Origin: an uncultured Desulfatiglans sp.
Lineage (GTDB): Bacteria; Desulfobacterota; DSM-4660; Desulfatiglandales; Desulfatiglandaceae
Assembly (NCBI GenBank): GCA_900498135.1
Contig: LR026961.1
Coordinates: forward strand, 4,579,434-4,643,433
Length of the DNA: 64,000 nucleotides
Direction of reading: 5' to 3'
Positions 17,616-26,754 of this stretch are shown here, one piece after another. Under the pieces are notes generated by a model. It worked only from the letters and a program-made list of their open reading frames with translations, was not told the DNA's origin and ran no database searches. The position numbers and the translations under genes were made by a program. Numbering within the stretch: position 1 is the stretch's first letter; each line of letters begins with the position of its first letter.

Positions 17616-19703
17616 TTACTTCGATATTCTCAGAAACCGCGCGTTAATGGCTACGATAACCGTGCTGAGAGACATCAGCACCGCTCCCATGGCTGGTGAG
17701 AGAAGCACACCATAACCATAAAGAGCCCCTGCAGCGAGAGGAATGGCAAAGGCATTGTAGCCGGTTGCCCAAGCCAGATTTTGGACCATCTTTCGAAAGG
17801 TTGCCCGTGACAGGTCCAGGATCGCCACTGCATCGAGGGGGTTGCTGCGGACCAGGATAATGTCAGCGGTCTGGACAGCTACGTCGGTCCCTGCCCCGAT
17901 GGCAATGCCCACATCCGCCTGCGCAAGAGCCGGGGCGTCGTTGACGCCGTCGCCCGTCATGGCGGTGATCAAACCTCTCGATTGCACCTCCTTGACTTTC
18001 TCAGCCTTGTCCTTGGGAAGGACTTCTGCAAAGTATTCGTCCAGTCCGATTTCTTCAGAAACCCATTTAGCAACGGCCTTGTTGTCGCCTGTAAGCATCA
18101 TGCACCTGATTCCCATCCCCTTCAATTTGGAGATGGCCTCCTTCGATTCGTCCCTGATGATATCGGCAAGTGCAATGGCACCCTTCAGTTCGTCATCCAC
18201 CAACACGAAGACAACGGTCTTGCCTTGTGAGTTGAACTTTTCTATACGTTCGTCATCCGTCGAAATGCTGTTTTCTCTCAGGTAACCAGGGCTGACAATC
18301 TTGATGTTCTTTCCCTCAACCTTGCCCTGGGCTCCTTTCCCAGGGATGGACTTGAAATCCTCCACCTGGGGCTGTTTTTCAGTCGAAGCGGCAATTCCCT
18401 TCGCAATGGGATGTTCAGAATGGCTTTCGATCGAAGCTGCATAGGCAAGCAGTTGCCCCTCACTCAAATCATCTGAAAACAACAAGGTGTCCGTTACACC
18501 AAACTCGCCTTTTGTCAACGTCCCGGTCTTGTCGAAGATGATGGCTTTAATGTTCCTCCCGCGCTCGAAGGATGCACGATCCCTGATCAACAACCCGTTC
18601 TTGGCGGACAAGGCCGTGGATACCGCCACAACCAGTGGTACGGCAAGGCCCAGGGCGTGCGGGCACGTGATGACCATGACGGTGACCGTCCGCTCCAGGG
18701 AGAAGGCAAAATCCCTGTTGATGATGACGAGCCACAGAAATAGGGTGAGCACACCGCAGGAGAGGGCGATGATCGTCAACCATAAAGCTGCCCGGTTCGC
18801 AAGGTCCTGGCTCCGCGACTTACTTTTCTGAGCTTCCTCGACGAGGCTGATCATTTGCGAGAGGAACGAATCCTTGCCGGTTTTCTGAACCTCAGCGGTC
18901 AGGGAGCCTTCTCCATTGATCGCGCCACCTATAAGCTTGGTTCCAACGCGCTTTTCGACCGGTTTGGATTCGCCGGTGAGCATCGCCTCATTGACTGAGC
19001 TTTCTCCATCTAATACTTCCCCGTCCACGGGTATCTTTTCGCCCGGTTTGATGAGGACTTTGTCTCCTTCCTTCAGATCGGCAATGGGAATGTCTTTCGT
19101 ACCGCCATCGGGCATGATCTTGTGTGCGTCGGAGGGCATGAGCTTGGCAAGCTCTTCCAGGGCGCGCGATGCCCCCATTACCGATTTCATCTCGATCCAG
19201 TGACCCAGGAGCATGATATCGATCAGGGTAGCCAGCTCCCAGAAAAAGACCTTTCCGCTCAATCCGAATACAACGACGCTGCTGTAGAGGTAGGCCGTGG
19301 TAATGGCTATGGCGATGAGGGTCATCATCCCCGGTTGTTTCTTCCCCAATTCATTGAAGAGGCCTTTCAGGAAAGGCCATCCACCGTAAAAGAAGACTCC
19401 TGTTGAAAGTGCCCAGAGGAGATAAACATCACCGGGAAATCTCAGTGCAGTCCGGATACCGAGGAAAGTTTGAATCATCGGGGAGAGCAGAAGGATAGGG
19501 ATCGAGACAGCCAAAGAAATCCAGAAGCGCCGCTTGAAATCGGCTACCATGTGTGCGTGGTGGTCAGCTCCGCCGCCATGGGAATGATGTTTCTGGTGTT
19601 CAGCGTGGGCCTTACCTTTAGTGTTGTTTTTGTGGGTTTCGCCTTTATCGGGAGCGCCTGATTCAGAACGGTGATGACCATTTAAGGCGTCAGAGCTTGG
19701 CAT
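17616..19703 (-). CDS. Copper-transporting P1B-type ATPase, CPH class (CopB-like)
   Basis: A 695-residue membrane ATPase. The N-terminal 55 residues are His-rich ([27 protein letters not shown]), as in CopB-type pumps, with no CxxC metal domain. About eight membrane helices, actuator motif TGES, ion site CPHALGL (about 345), phosphorylation site [10 protein letters not shown], nucleotide motif SHSEHPIA, and hinge [16 protein letters not shown] are all intact. CPH-type P1B-3 pumps export Cu(I)/Cu(II), sometimes Ag. ATG with GGAGA upstream. The preceding LDH relic ends 12 nt before the start. Confidence 0.95.
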   Translation of the reverse strand: MPSSDALNGHHRSESGAPDKGETHKNNTKGKAHAEHQKHHSHGGGADHHAHMVADFKRRFWISLAVSIPILLLSPMIQTFLGIRTALRFPGDVYLLWALSTGVFFYGGWPFLKGLFNELGKKQPGMMTLIAIAITTAYLYSSVVVFGLSGKVFFWELATLIDIMLLGHWIEMKSVMGASRALEELAKLMPSDAHKIMPDGGTKDIPIADLKEGDKVLIKPGEKIPVDGEVLDGESSVNEAMLTGESKPVEKRVGTKLIGGAINGEGSLTAEVQKTGKDSFLSQMISLVEEAQKSKSRSQDLANRAALWLTIIALSCGVLTLFLWLVIINRDFAFSLERTVTVMVITCPHALGLAVPLVVAVSTALSAKNGLLIRDRASFERGRNIKAIIFDKTGTLTKGEFGVTDTLLFSDDLSEGQLLAYAASIESHSEHPIAKGIAASTEKQPQVEDFKSIPGKGAQGKVEGKNIKIVSPGYLRENSISTDDERIEKFNSQGKTVVFVLVDDELKGAIALADIIRDESKEAISKLKGMGIRCMMLTGDNKAVAKWVSEEIGLDEYFAEVLPKDKAEKVKEVQSRGLITAMTGDGVNDAPALAQADVGIAIGAGTDVAVQTADIILVRSNPLDAVAILDLSRATFRKMVQNLAWATGYNAFAIPLAAGALYGYGVLLSPAMGAVLMSLSTVIVAINARFLRISK

Positions 19704-19715
19704 GCGGCTCTCCTT

Positions 19716-20375
19716 TCATATATCAATCTTGTCGATGTAGCTTTTAATCGTTTCGCCGGAAGATTGCAGATCATATTTTTCACTTTCATGCAGATTTATG
19801 CGTATCTGTTTCGATATCCCGTTCTTGTTTAAGACGCAGGGAATGCTTATAAAAAGGTTATTTAAATCGTAATAGTTGTCTATGAGGCTTGAAACCGTCA
19901 GAACACTGTTTTCATCTCTCAATATGGAGTTTATAATTTTGACTAAAGCTAGCGCTATGGCGAAATTTGTGTATCCTTTTCTGTTGATAATTTCATATGC
20001 TGCATTTTTTACCTGATCAAAAATACTTTTTTTCTCATCCATGGAGCAGTTTTTTCCGCATATCGTGCAGTAATCTGACAAAGGAAGCCCCGCGATGTTT
20101 ACCTGACTCCATACGGGGACCTCGCTGTCTCCATGCTCGCCAATGATATAGGCATTGACATTCCGTGGATCTACCTGGCAATGTTGGCTCAGGAGAAACC
20201 TGAACCGCGCTGTGTCAAGCGAAGTTCCAGAACCGATGATCCGGTTCATGGGGTATCCTGAAATTTTGATGGCAACATAGGTAAGGATGTCCACCGGATT
20301 GGAAACGATCATGATGAGCGTCAGTACCCAATGCCCCCCCAGCGTGCCCGCAATGCTCTGCCCAAGGGTATTCAC
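19716..20375 (-). pseudogene. Lactate dehydrogenase missing its N-terminal NAD-binding part
   Basis: 219 residues matching the second two thirds of an L-lactate/malate dehydrogenase: VSNPVDILTYVAIKISGYPMNRIIGSGTSLDTARFRFLLSQHCQVDPRNVNAYIIGEHGDSEVPVWSQVNIAG. The substrate Arg and catalytic His (GEHGDSE) are present, but the first 90 or so residues with the GxGxxG dinucleotide motif are absent, replaced by an unrelated GTG-started stub. It is AT-rich compared with its neighbours, suggesting acquisition from a low-GC donor followed by truncation. It is unlikely to be active as LDH. Upstream, at about 20376-20493, a 40-residue frame (MAMGLIEIFIVGWLPSATIASIYNF) may be the remains of another gene at the junction. 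Confidence 0.8.
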
Positions 20376-20500
20376 CGTGTCACCGATGGATGAATTCTGG
20401 CCTTTTCCTTGCGTTGCCCGAAATTATAGATGCTGGCGATCGTGGCACTAGGCAACCAACCGACGATGAATATTTCGATCAATCCCATTGCCATCTCCCA

Positions 20501-20553
20501 CCATTCCGGACTGGAAACTTAGTCCTACCGCGAAATCATTTCCGGATGGATAC
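20501..20553 (-). repeat. Right-end fragment of the dispersed repeat
   Basis: About 53 bp: CATTCCGGACTGGAAACTTAG and CATTTCCGGATGGATAC, i.e. only the terminal segment of the element. It borders the truncated lactate dehydrogenase region, so it may mark a rearrangement junction. Confidence 0.75.
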
Positions 20554-20601
20554 TAGCTAAATTTTGAAATTCATATATGTATATACCAATGTATAATATG
20601 T

Positions 20602-20865
20602 CTATATGTCACATATAATATCTGCTTTTTGGTTTTCATCGTGAAGTGCTTTTATCGGAAATTTGTGAACTTTATAATATTTTGGCGCAAGCCCCTGATG
20701 CATCATCATTTTGATTAATCTGAAACGATTTTCACTATAAAATCTTGCTTCAATCTCGGCGTTCCGGGCCATGCAACGAATATCCTCATAATGACTGTCC
20801 TTGTGCGTCGCGTCCAGATTTTTTGCGTTAATCTTCATATCAATATGTTCGTTGTAGTAGGCCAT
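20602..20865 (-). CDS. Small AT-rich hypothetical protein
   Basis: An 87-residue frame (MAYYNEHIDMKINAKNLDATHKDSHYEDIRCMARNAEIEARFYSENRF...) with ordinary protein-like composition, rich in Asn, Lys and Tyr as expected for low GC. No recognised family, no clear ribosome binding site. It lies in the same foreign-looking stretch as the LDH relic. Confidence 0.4.
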   Translation of the reverse strand: MAYYNEHIDMKINAKNLDATHKDSHYEDIRCMARNAEIEARFYSENRFRLIKMMMHQGLAPKYYKVHKFPIKALHDENQKADIICDI

Positions 20866-21432
20866 TAGTTCTATGAGCGCTTCACATCATTCACAGTTTT
20901 GTTATTGAGATATTGCGAATGAATTTGTCATTATAATTAAAAAAACTGAAAAGAATAGGCATTGTTATATTTCTCATTATTTATCTACGCTTGTATGCTT
21001 ACGTATATTATTGTTTGAATTGCATAATAAATTCATGAAAATATAAAATTAATATCTTGCATAAGACACATAGGTATTTTTTTGCTAATAAGGATCGCTT
21101 TTGATAGACGAGTGTGAAAATCCGAAATGAGTTGATTACTATAAAATCTCTCATATCGTATTGAATCAAGATCGGGGCTATTCCGCAATGGGGTACAAGC
21201 TTTATCTTTTTTTGCATTGAGAAAAACGGGTGTGTTTGGATATTCCCAAAGTTCAAGATCTTGAACTCAAAGCCTAAAGCACTGTCCAGATCACGCCGCG
21301 GCCTGGGAACCCGACGATGGTGTTGCGATGTAAAAATACAGGACCGACCCCATTTGAAGGGTGCGTTATTGGTCGTAGAGTAAGATTGGCTCGTATCGGT
21401 GGTGTAGGGACCAGCAGGGTGGTTTGACTTAT
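20866..21432. other. AT-rich intergenic stretch
   Basis: About 570 bp, markedly AT-rich relative to the rest of the window, with no supported gene. It forms the right part of a foreign-looking segment starting at about 19.7 kb and ends shortly before the CHRD gene. Confidence 0.45.
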
Positions 21433-21945
21433 ATGATGGTAAAAAATATGCCTTTTCGCAACCTTTACGCAGCAGCGCTCTTCCTGGCCTTCCTGACTCT
21501 GCCATCGCCCGGAAGGGGGGGCATGACTGATCGGATGGAGCACTTCCACTGCTCCATCCGACTAGAGGACAACGTCATGGCATCGGCCGAATTCAGCGTC
21601 TCTGAAGATGAGAGCGCCATTCGCTACAAACTCGAAGTCAACCATGTCGATAATATCACGATGGCTCATCTGCACCTGGGCTGGATGGGGCACATTGGAA
21701 GCCCCGTCGTTTGGCTTTATCCTCAGGGACCACCGCCAAGACTCATCAAGGGGCCATTTACGGGGGTCCTCTCAGAAGGGACCATCACGAGCGATGACCT
21801 CCGCGGGCCCTTGCGCGGGAGGCCTCTGTCCGTGCTGCTTGGCCTGATAAAAACCGGGGAAGTGTATATCAATATCCATTCGAAGGAGCACCCCCACGGT
21901 GAAATCTGCGGGCCAGTCGTCCTGAAGGGCGACCGGCAGCATTAA
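21433..21945 (+). CDS. Exported CHRD-domain protein
   Basis: A 170-residue protein. A signal peptide (FRNLYAAALFLAFLTLPSPGRG) precedes one CHRD domain, with conserved features AHLHLGWMGHIGSPVVWLYPQG, GTITSDDLRGPLRG, GEVYINIHSKEHPHGEICGPV. CHRD domains are beta-rich, found in secreted proteins, with unclear function; the conserved histidines suggest metal binding. The frame begins at TTG 21424, but ATG 21433 or 21436 is more likely. It precedes the octaheme cytochrome and porin genes and may be part of the same extracellular module. Confidence 0.83.
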   Translation: MMVKNMPFRNLYAAALFLAFLTLPSPGRGGMTDRMEHFHCSIRLEDNVMASAEFSVSEDESAIRYKLEVNHVDNITMAHLHLGWMGHIGSPVVWLYPQGPPPRLIKGPFTGVLSEGTITSDDLRGPLRGRPLSVLLGLIKTGEVYINIHSKEHPHGEICGPVVLKGDRQH

Positions 21946-22148
21946 GCGTTGACTGAAAACGGCCCAATGGCTGTTCCATTCATCTTCCTTTTCCGATCGC
22001 GGCCTTCAAAAGGCCGGTGCGCCCCCTTGTTCCCAATGTGTTGCAGACCCAGGACGTTCACCTCAACCGTGAAAAGGCGGTTTTTCAGCGGACGAATCAA
22101 CGACGTATGCAGGCGTTCCGAAAATCTTCTCGTTTTCAAAGGGGTCGC

Positions 22149-22916
22149 ATGAAAAAGGCGTGTTGCTTCCTGCTCATTTTGGCCCCGTTCCTCGCTGCGC
22201 TGCTTCTTTCCTGCGCCAGCCCGCAAAACGGCGGGATAGCGCTCCTTCCGCCCATAGAAGGGGCCGAGGCGGTGGGAACGGAAACCTGCGCCTTGTGCCA
22301 CGAGGGAGTGGTGGAGCGCTTCCGTTCGACCGATCATGGCAGGTATTCAGGCTCAATGGAGGAGGGTGAAATCCTGGGTTGCGAATCCTGCCACGGTCCG
22401 GGAAGTCTCCACATGGAGGCGGGCGGCGGCGTGGGGCAGTATATCATCAATCCAGCGAGGAATCCGGAGCCGTGCTTCGCATGCCACCTGTCTGTGAAGG
22501 TTACGTTCAATCTGGAGGTTCATCACCCGGTGAGAGAGCAGCGGATGAATTGCGTGGACTGCCATGACCCCCACGGGAAGGATATCTACAAGGCGAAAGG
22601 CATGCGTGTGGGCAGGGAAAATGAGGTCTGCATGCAGTGCCACAAGGAGCAGGTCCGCCCGAGGGTCTTCGAACACGAAGCTCTCCGGGATGGATGCACG
22701 ATCTGCCACGGGCCGCACGGCGCGATCAACGACAAGATGCTGGTTGAGAACGATAACAACCTGTGCCTCAAATGTCATGCCCAGATCGCGATGCCCCGCT
22801 CCATCACCATGGGCGATTTTTCCCACACCACCCGTCTTGCGGAGGGGACATGCTGGAGCGCCGGGTGCCACACGGCTGTGCATGGCTCGGACATCAACCC
22901 ACACCTGAGGTACTGA
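22149..22916 (+). CDS. Octaheme c-type cytochrome (MtrA/DmsE-like), lipoprotein
   Basis: A 255-residue periplasmic cytochrome. Starts at ATG 22149 (AAGGGG upstream) with a lipoprotein signal (LILAPFLAALLLSCASPQ). Seven CxxCH sites (CALCH, CESCH, CFACH, CVDCH, CMQCH, CTICH, CLKCH) plus a CWSAGCH site give eight likely hemes. The layout resembles MtrA/DmsE-type cytochromes that sit inside an outer-membrane porin. The barrel gene follows 4 nt downstream, so the pair is a likely porin-cytochrome conduit for moving electrons across the outer membrane. Confidence 0.92.
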   Translation: MKKACCFLLILAPFLAALLLSCASPQNGGIALLPPIEGAEAVGTETCALCHEGVVERFRSTDHGRYSGSMEEGEILGCESCHGPGSLHMEAGGGVGQYIINPARNPEPCFACHLSVKVTFNLEVHHPVREQRMNCVDCHDPHGKDIYKAKGMRVGRENEVCMQCHKEQVRPRVFEHEALRDGCTICHGPHGAINDKMLVENDNNLCLKCHAQIAMPRSITMGDFSHTTRLAEGTCWSAGCHTAVHGSDINPHLRY

Positions 22917-22920
22917 TAAG

Positions 22921-24936
22921 ATGGCGATGGGGAGGCACACTGCCCGGACAGCCACATTGCTCGTCCTTTTCCTCTGCGGGGCCGGGGCAGCCGAAGGTGG
23001 TGCTTCAGAAGGCGACCATTCCTGGACCTTTGAAATGTCCCCTGCTGCCCAATATGCCATTGTGGACGGGGATGAGAGAAAATTCAGCGAGGACTGGTGG
23101 ATGCCGAATGGTTGGATGGTCGGCCTCGAAAGATTTTTCTTCAAAAAACCATTGGGCGGGGGCTGGACATTCAATATGGAAGGTCACGCGCTCTTTCCCG
23201 GTGACGATTACCGGGTTGACCTTCTGCTCGAGAAGGCAGGCTATGGTTTCGTTCGCGGCCGGTACGGGGAGTATCGCAAGTATTTCGACGACACCGGTGG
23301 ATTCTTCCACCCCTTCAGGATTCCTGCGTTCAGTCTGGACCGGGACCTGCAACTCGATATCGGTGAACTGGCGCTGGAATTCGGGATCACGGTGCCTGAA
23401 TGGCCCGAGATCGCCGGGGGTTATGAGCGCCGGTTCAAAAAGGGCGAGAAATCCCTTCTCCAATGGGGAAGCGTTGCGGAAGACGGCCTGACAAGAAAGA
23501 TCTACCCTGCCTATAAGGAAGTCGATGAAAAGCTCGATGTCTTCAAGGTCAAGGTCAGCCATGACATCAGCGGGATTCATTTGGAAGACAGCGCCCGGTA
23601 TGAAAGGTCGAGAATTGACACCGGCCGTTTCGAACAGGAGTTCGACATCCAGAGCGGCGAGGCCGAGAGCGTAAGCGTCTACGAGAGCAGCGAGTACGAT
23701 GCGCTCTACAACACGCTTTACCTCGAGAGCCGGTTTCACGAGAAGGCCTATCTCTCCATGGGTTATCTCTACAACGACCTCGATGGGGATGCCGCGTTCC
23801 GGATGTTCACGGTGCCATTCGGCCCGGAACCTTTTGACAAGGACTGGTCCACGAGCCTGGTCGATTTCGAACAGGAAAGCCACGTCCTTAATTTGAACGC
23901 GATGCTGGGCCCCATCAGAGACCTGAGCCTCCAAGGGGGAATTCAAGGCGAATTTATCGAGAGCCGGGGCAGAACGAAAGCGGAGCTGCTGGAGACGAGT
24001 TTCGGGGGGGAGGTTGGCTCGCCGGAGACGGAAGGCCGGAGCAGCGTCGACAGGAATGGTTTCGATGAGTCCATCGAACTCCGGTATGGAGGTATTCCAT
24101 ATACGGCGCTCTATGCGGAAGGGAAGTGGACGCAGCAGGAAATCGATCTGTTCGAGGACGAGTTCGAAGACGGTGTCCTTGCCTTTGAACGCCTCACGGA
24201 CAGCGACGTGAGCCGCAGAAGGTACACCTTTGGCGTCAGCACCTCCCCCATTCGCCGCTTGACCCTGTCGGGGCACTACCGGCGCAGCGTGCGCAAGAAT
24301 GACTATGACCACAAAATAGACTCGGAAGAATCAGGTTATTCGGCCTTCATCGAAAAACAGGAATGGACCAGCGACGAGATCAAGGCCAAGATCGGCGCCA
24401 GGATGACTGCCCGGCTCAAAGGAAGCCTGCAGTATCAGTTCGTCGACGCAAAAATCGACACCGCTTCCGCGACCCAACCTCCGAGCCTTGTCGAGTCCAA
24501 CGGCTACAAGGCCAACATCTACAGCCTGAGCCTTACAGCCTCGCCGACGGCCAAAATGTATGTGACGGGCATCTTCTCCTACAGTGACATATCGTCGGAG
24601 AGTTTCGACAACGGGGCGGGATCCGTCGTTGGATACGATGGGGATGTCTATTCCTTCATTGGGACGGCAGGCTGGTCGATCGGGAAGAACACCGATCTTA
24701 CCCTGGAGTACCTCTACAGCGGCTCGGATAACTTCCAGGATAACTCCGAAGAGGGACTGCCGCTGGGAATCGATAACGATCGCCACGGACTCCGGCTGGG
24801 ATGTTCACGGAAAATAAATGATCAGCTCAAGGTTCGGTTCAAGTATGGATTTTACAAATACACAGAGGACAGCAACAACGGGATTGACGACTATAGAGCA
24901 CATTTGCTTGGACTAGCGTTCGAATATGCATTCTAG
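22921..24936 (+). CDS. MtrB/PioB-like outer-membrane beta-barrel protein
   Basis: A 671-residue barrel protein with a signal peptide (TARTATLLVLFLCGAGAAEGG), long alternating strand pattern, many Tyr/Arg/Asp turns, and a typical C-terminal strand (HLLGLAFEYAF). Size and coupling to an octaheme cytochrome match porin sheaths of the MtrAB/Pcc type. The N-terminal Cys pair seen in some MtrB proteins is not evident. Function as an electron conduit is inferred from context. No outer-surface cytochrome (MtrC/OmcB type) follows; the next 430 bp hold a repeat and the end of the heptaheme cytochrome gene. Confidence 0.82.
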   Translation: MAMGRHTARTATLLVLFLCGAGAAEGGASEGDHSWTFEMSPAAQYAIVDGDERKFSEDWWMPNGWMVGLERFFFKKPLGGGWTFNMEGHALFPGDDYRVDLLLEKAGYGFVRGRYGEYRKYFDDTGGFFHPFRIPAFSLDRDLQLDIGELALEFGITVPEWPEIAGGYERRFKKGEKSLLQWGSVAEDGLTRKIYPAYKEVDEKLDVFKVKVSHDISGIHLEDSARYERSRIDTGRFEQEFDIQSGEAESVSVYESSEYDALYNTLYLESRFHEKAYLSMGYLYNDLDGDAAFRMFTVPFGPEPFDKDWSTSLVDFEQESHVLNLNAMLGPIRDLSLQGGIQGEFIESRGRTKAELLETSFGGEVGSPETEGRSSVDRNGFDESIELRYGGIPYTALYAEGKWTQQEIDLFEDEFEDGVLAFERLTDSDVSRRRYTFGVSTSPIRRLTLSGHYRRSVRKNDYDHKIDSEESGYSAFIEKQEWTSDEIKAKIGARMTARLKGSLQYQFVDAKIDTASATQPPSLVESNGYKANIYSLSLTASPTAKMYVTGIFSYSDISSESFDNGAGSVVGYDGDVYSFIGTAGWSIGKNTDLTLEYLYSGSDNFQDNSEEGLPLGIDNDRHGLRLGCSRKINDQLKVRFKYGFYKYTEDSNNGIDDYRAHLLGLAFEYAF

Positions 24937-25141
24937 CGGATATATTTATCTTAAATTTGAAATTTTTGCTGAAAATTTTCTTGAATAAGTTGCATGGCAC
25001 ATAAATATCTCATTGCTGAGTTAAGAGATATTTCAATCCCGTATTTTTGGGGTCATTACTCATTTTAACAGGTTAGAATGTCATTTTCTGGTTCTAAGAT
25101 CTCTTTCCGCAGCCTTTAGATATCCACAGCATTATAATGTA

Positions 25142-25316
25142 GTTTCCATCCGGAAATGGTCTTTTTGGCTAATCTCGGCGTCAATCTGCACGTTTGCTTG
25201 TGCGGCGACCTGCAGGTCGCCTCCGCACAAATACTTTATTTCATTGATATTGTCCAAGAATCCTCATTTCCGGATTGGAAACTGGGTTCTACCGAGAAAT
25301 CATTTCCGGATGGAAA
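25142..25316 (-). repeat. Dispersed palindromic repeat, short form (175 bp)
   Basis: Ends GTTTCCATCCGGAAATGG and CATTTCCGGATGGAAA, with the central GGCGACCTGCAGGTCGCC. Flanking bases AATGTA and AATGCA could be an eroded 6-bp duplication. It lies between the convergent barrel gene and heptaheme cytochrome gene. Confidence 0.88.
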
Positions 25317-25364
25317 ATGCAGCTTTTGGAGATCTCGAAGGCGTCTACGGCATCGCAAAGACAT

Positions 25365-26030
25365 TTATTGCTGAAGGGAATATCGACGTGTCCTCCGTGG
25401 TTTGGCCCGCCCCTCTCCGAGCGGATGGGACATCAAAAGATTTTGCCAACTGGTGGTGACGTGGCAGCGCCAGCACTCCAGTACCGGAAAGGACAGGTCC
25501 TGCGATCCCATGCCGTGGGCCGATTTGATCTTTTTCCAGAACTCTTTATCGTGGTGCGAGTATGGGGCCTTATGACAGCGATGACAGTTTTTCCTCTCCC
25601 TCGGCGAATGCCGGTACCCCGGTACATCCCACGTCTCGATGGCATGGCACTCCCGGCACCGGCTACCGAAAAGCCCTTCATGGATATCGGTGTGGCAGTC
25701 GGTGCACTGAAGTCTCCCGCTCAGCATTGTGTGATCCATCCTCGCAATGCTCCCATGGAGCCCCTGATGCTCTCTATGGCACTGCAGGCACTTGTCCTCT
25801 GCCTGATGGAACCGAAGCTCTCTCCTCATATCCGAGACGTCAGAAAACTCGTGACACTCCAAGCATTGAGCCTGCGAGACACCTCTCCACGGAACATGGC
25901 AGAGTTCGCACTCTTTGAACTCGACGTGAAATGTACTCAATGAGCCTGGTTGCGCAGCCCCTTCATACTGGAAGAGCCAGAACCACAACGCCGCGGAAGC
26001 GAGTATCGCTGCGATGTAGAGGAGCTTCAC
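25365..26030 (-). CDS. Membrane-anchored heptaheme c-type cytochrome
   Basis: A 221-residue protein. The GTG at 26030 overlaps the stop of the cytochrome b gene and begins with an uncleaved membrane anchor (KLLYIAAILASAALWFWLF). Seven CxxCH sites: CELCH, CLECH, CLQCH, CTDCH, CRECH, CHRCH, CWRCH. The frame upstream of 26030 is an overlap artefact. With the cytochrome b (26027-26746), ferredoxin and small membrane protein it forms an operon that could pass electrons between the quinone pool or a ferredoxin and periplasmic acceptors. The last 20 residues are basic and unlike the rest. Confidence 0.87.
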   Translation of the reverse strand: MKLLYIAAILASAALWFWLFQYEGAAQPGSLSTFHVEFKECELCHVPWRGVSQAQCLECHEFSDVSDMRRELRFHQAEDKCLQCHREHQGLHGSIARMDHTMLSGRLQCTDCHTDIHEGLFGSRCRECHAIETWDVPGYRHSPRERKNCHRCHKAPYSHHDKEFWKKIKSAHGMGSQDLSFPVLECWRCHVTTSWQNLLMSHPLGEGRAKPRRTRRYSLQQ

Positions 26031-26746
26031 GATGCCCACCTCAGACCGTAATAGAGAACCGTGACAATGTGAAGGATGATGAAAGCGAACAGAAATATGG
26101 TCAGCACGTGGTGCACGCGCATCCATTTGGAAAACAGGGACTTGGTGGATTCGAAAAACAAGGAGGTGTACTCCAGTTGACTGATCGACTCCGCTAGATC
26201 CACGAGTTGTTCGCACCGCGCTTTCTGGGCTTCGTCGGCTTGTCTTTCTATCGGAGCGTCAATGTCTTCCGCCGTTTGAACATGCCCGGGGGCATCACGG
26301 ATTCCACATGTGGAGAGATCGTTCCGGCGAGCGCGAAAAGAGTCCTTGAGCGTTGCGAGTTCACGCTGCTGATCTTTCAGCGTTTGGCTGACGCTCCGGA
26401 AAAGAAATCTTCCCGTGATGCCGCTCAGTACAACCAGCAGCATGGCTGTGAACGTCAGCACCCCGATCAGGCTATCCAGTTTGTGGCCGGAGTGAACGAC
26501 GACCAGCGAAGGCCCGGCGAGCCCAAAGAAGATATGCGTCGATATGGGGTTCTGCCTGCCGCGCCGGCCCAGGACCCGCTTTCGAAAGGGATAGAGAAGG
26601 GTGAGGAACATCATCGCCGCGCCGGTCATGCCGATCAAATGTCCGGCGAGGCTACCCGCAAACCGCGGGCTCTGGTGGAAGAAGAATCCCCCTACCAGTA
26701 CGAGAAAAAATAGGGCGAGCAAACGGTTGGTGTCCCTGTCGATCAT
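26027..26746 (-). CDS. Cytochrome b-like membrane protein
   Basis: A 239-residue inner-membrane protein with about five hydrophobic segments (10-28, 37-57, 75-93, 98-120, 205-230) and histidines in or near them (HQSPRF, HLIGM, HIFFG, VVHSGHK, RVHHVLT, ILHIVTV) that could ligate b hemes. A charged cytoplasmic or periplasmic region lies between about 125 and 200. ATG 26746 (GAGGG upstream) is preferred to GTG 26758. It is coupled to the heptaheme gene (overlapping GTGA), so it is likely the membrane electron-transfer partner. Confidence 0.8.
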   Translation of the reverse strand: MIDRDTNRLLALFFLVLVGGFFFHQSPRFAGSLAGHLIGMTGAAMMFLTLLYPFRKRVLGRRGRQNPISTHIFFGLAGPSLVVVHSGHKLDSLIGVLTFTAMLLVVLSGITGRFLFRSVSQTLKDQQRELATLKDSFRARRNDLSTCGIRDAPGHVQTAEDIDAPIERQADEAQKARCEQLVDLAESISQLEYTSLFFESTKSLFSKWMRVHHVLTIFLFAFIILHIVTVLYYGLRWAS

Positions 26747-26754
26747 AGCTGCCC

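Noticed and set aside
23005..24312. 435-residue minus-strand frame opposite the MtrB-like barrel gene
   Set aside because: Shadow of a strong barrel gene that is coupled to the octaheme cytochrome.
22773..24600. Missing outer-surface cytochrome sought near the barrel gene
   Set aside because: No further CxxCH-rich plus-strand gene follows; the next cytochrome is on the opposite strand in another operon.
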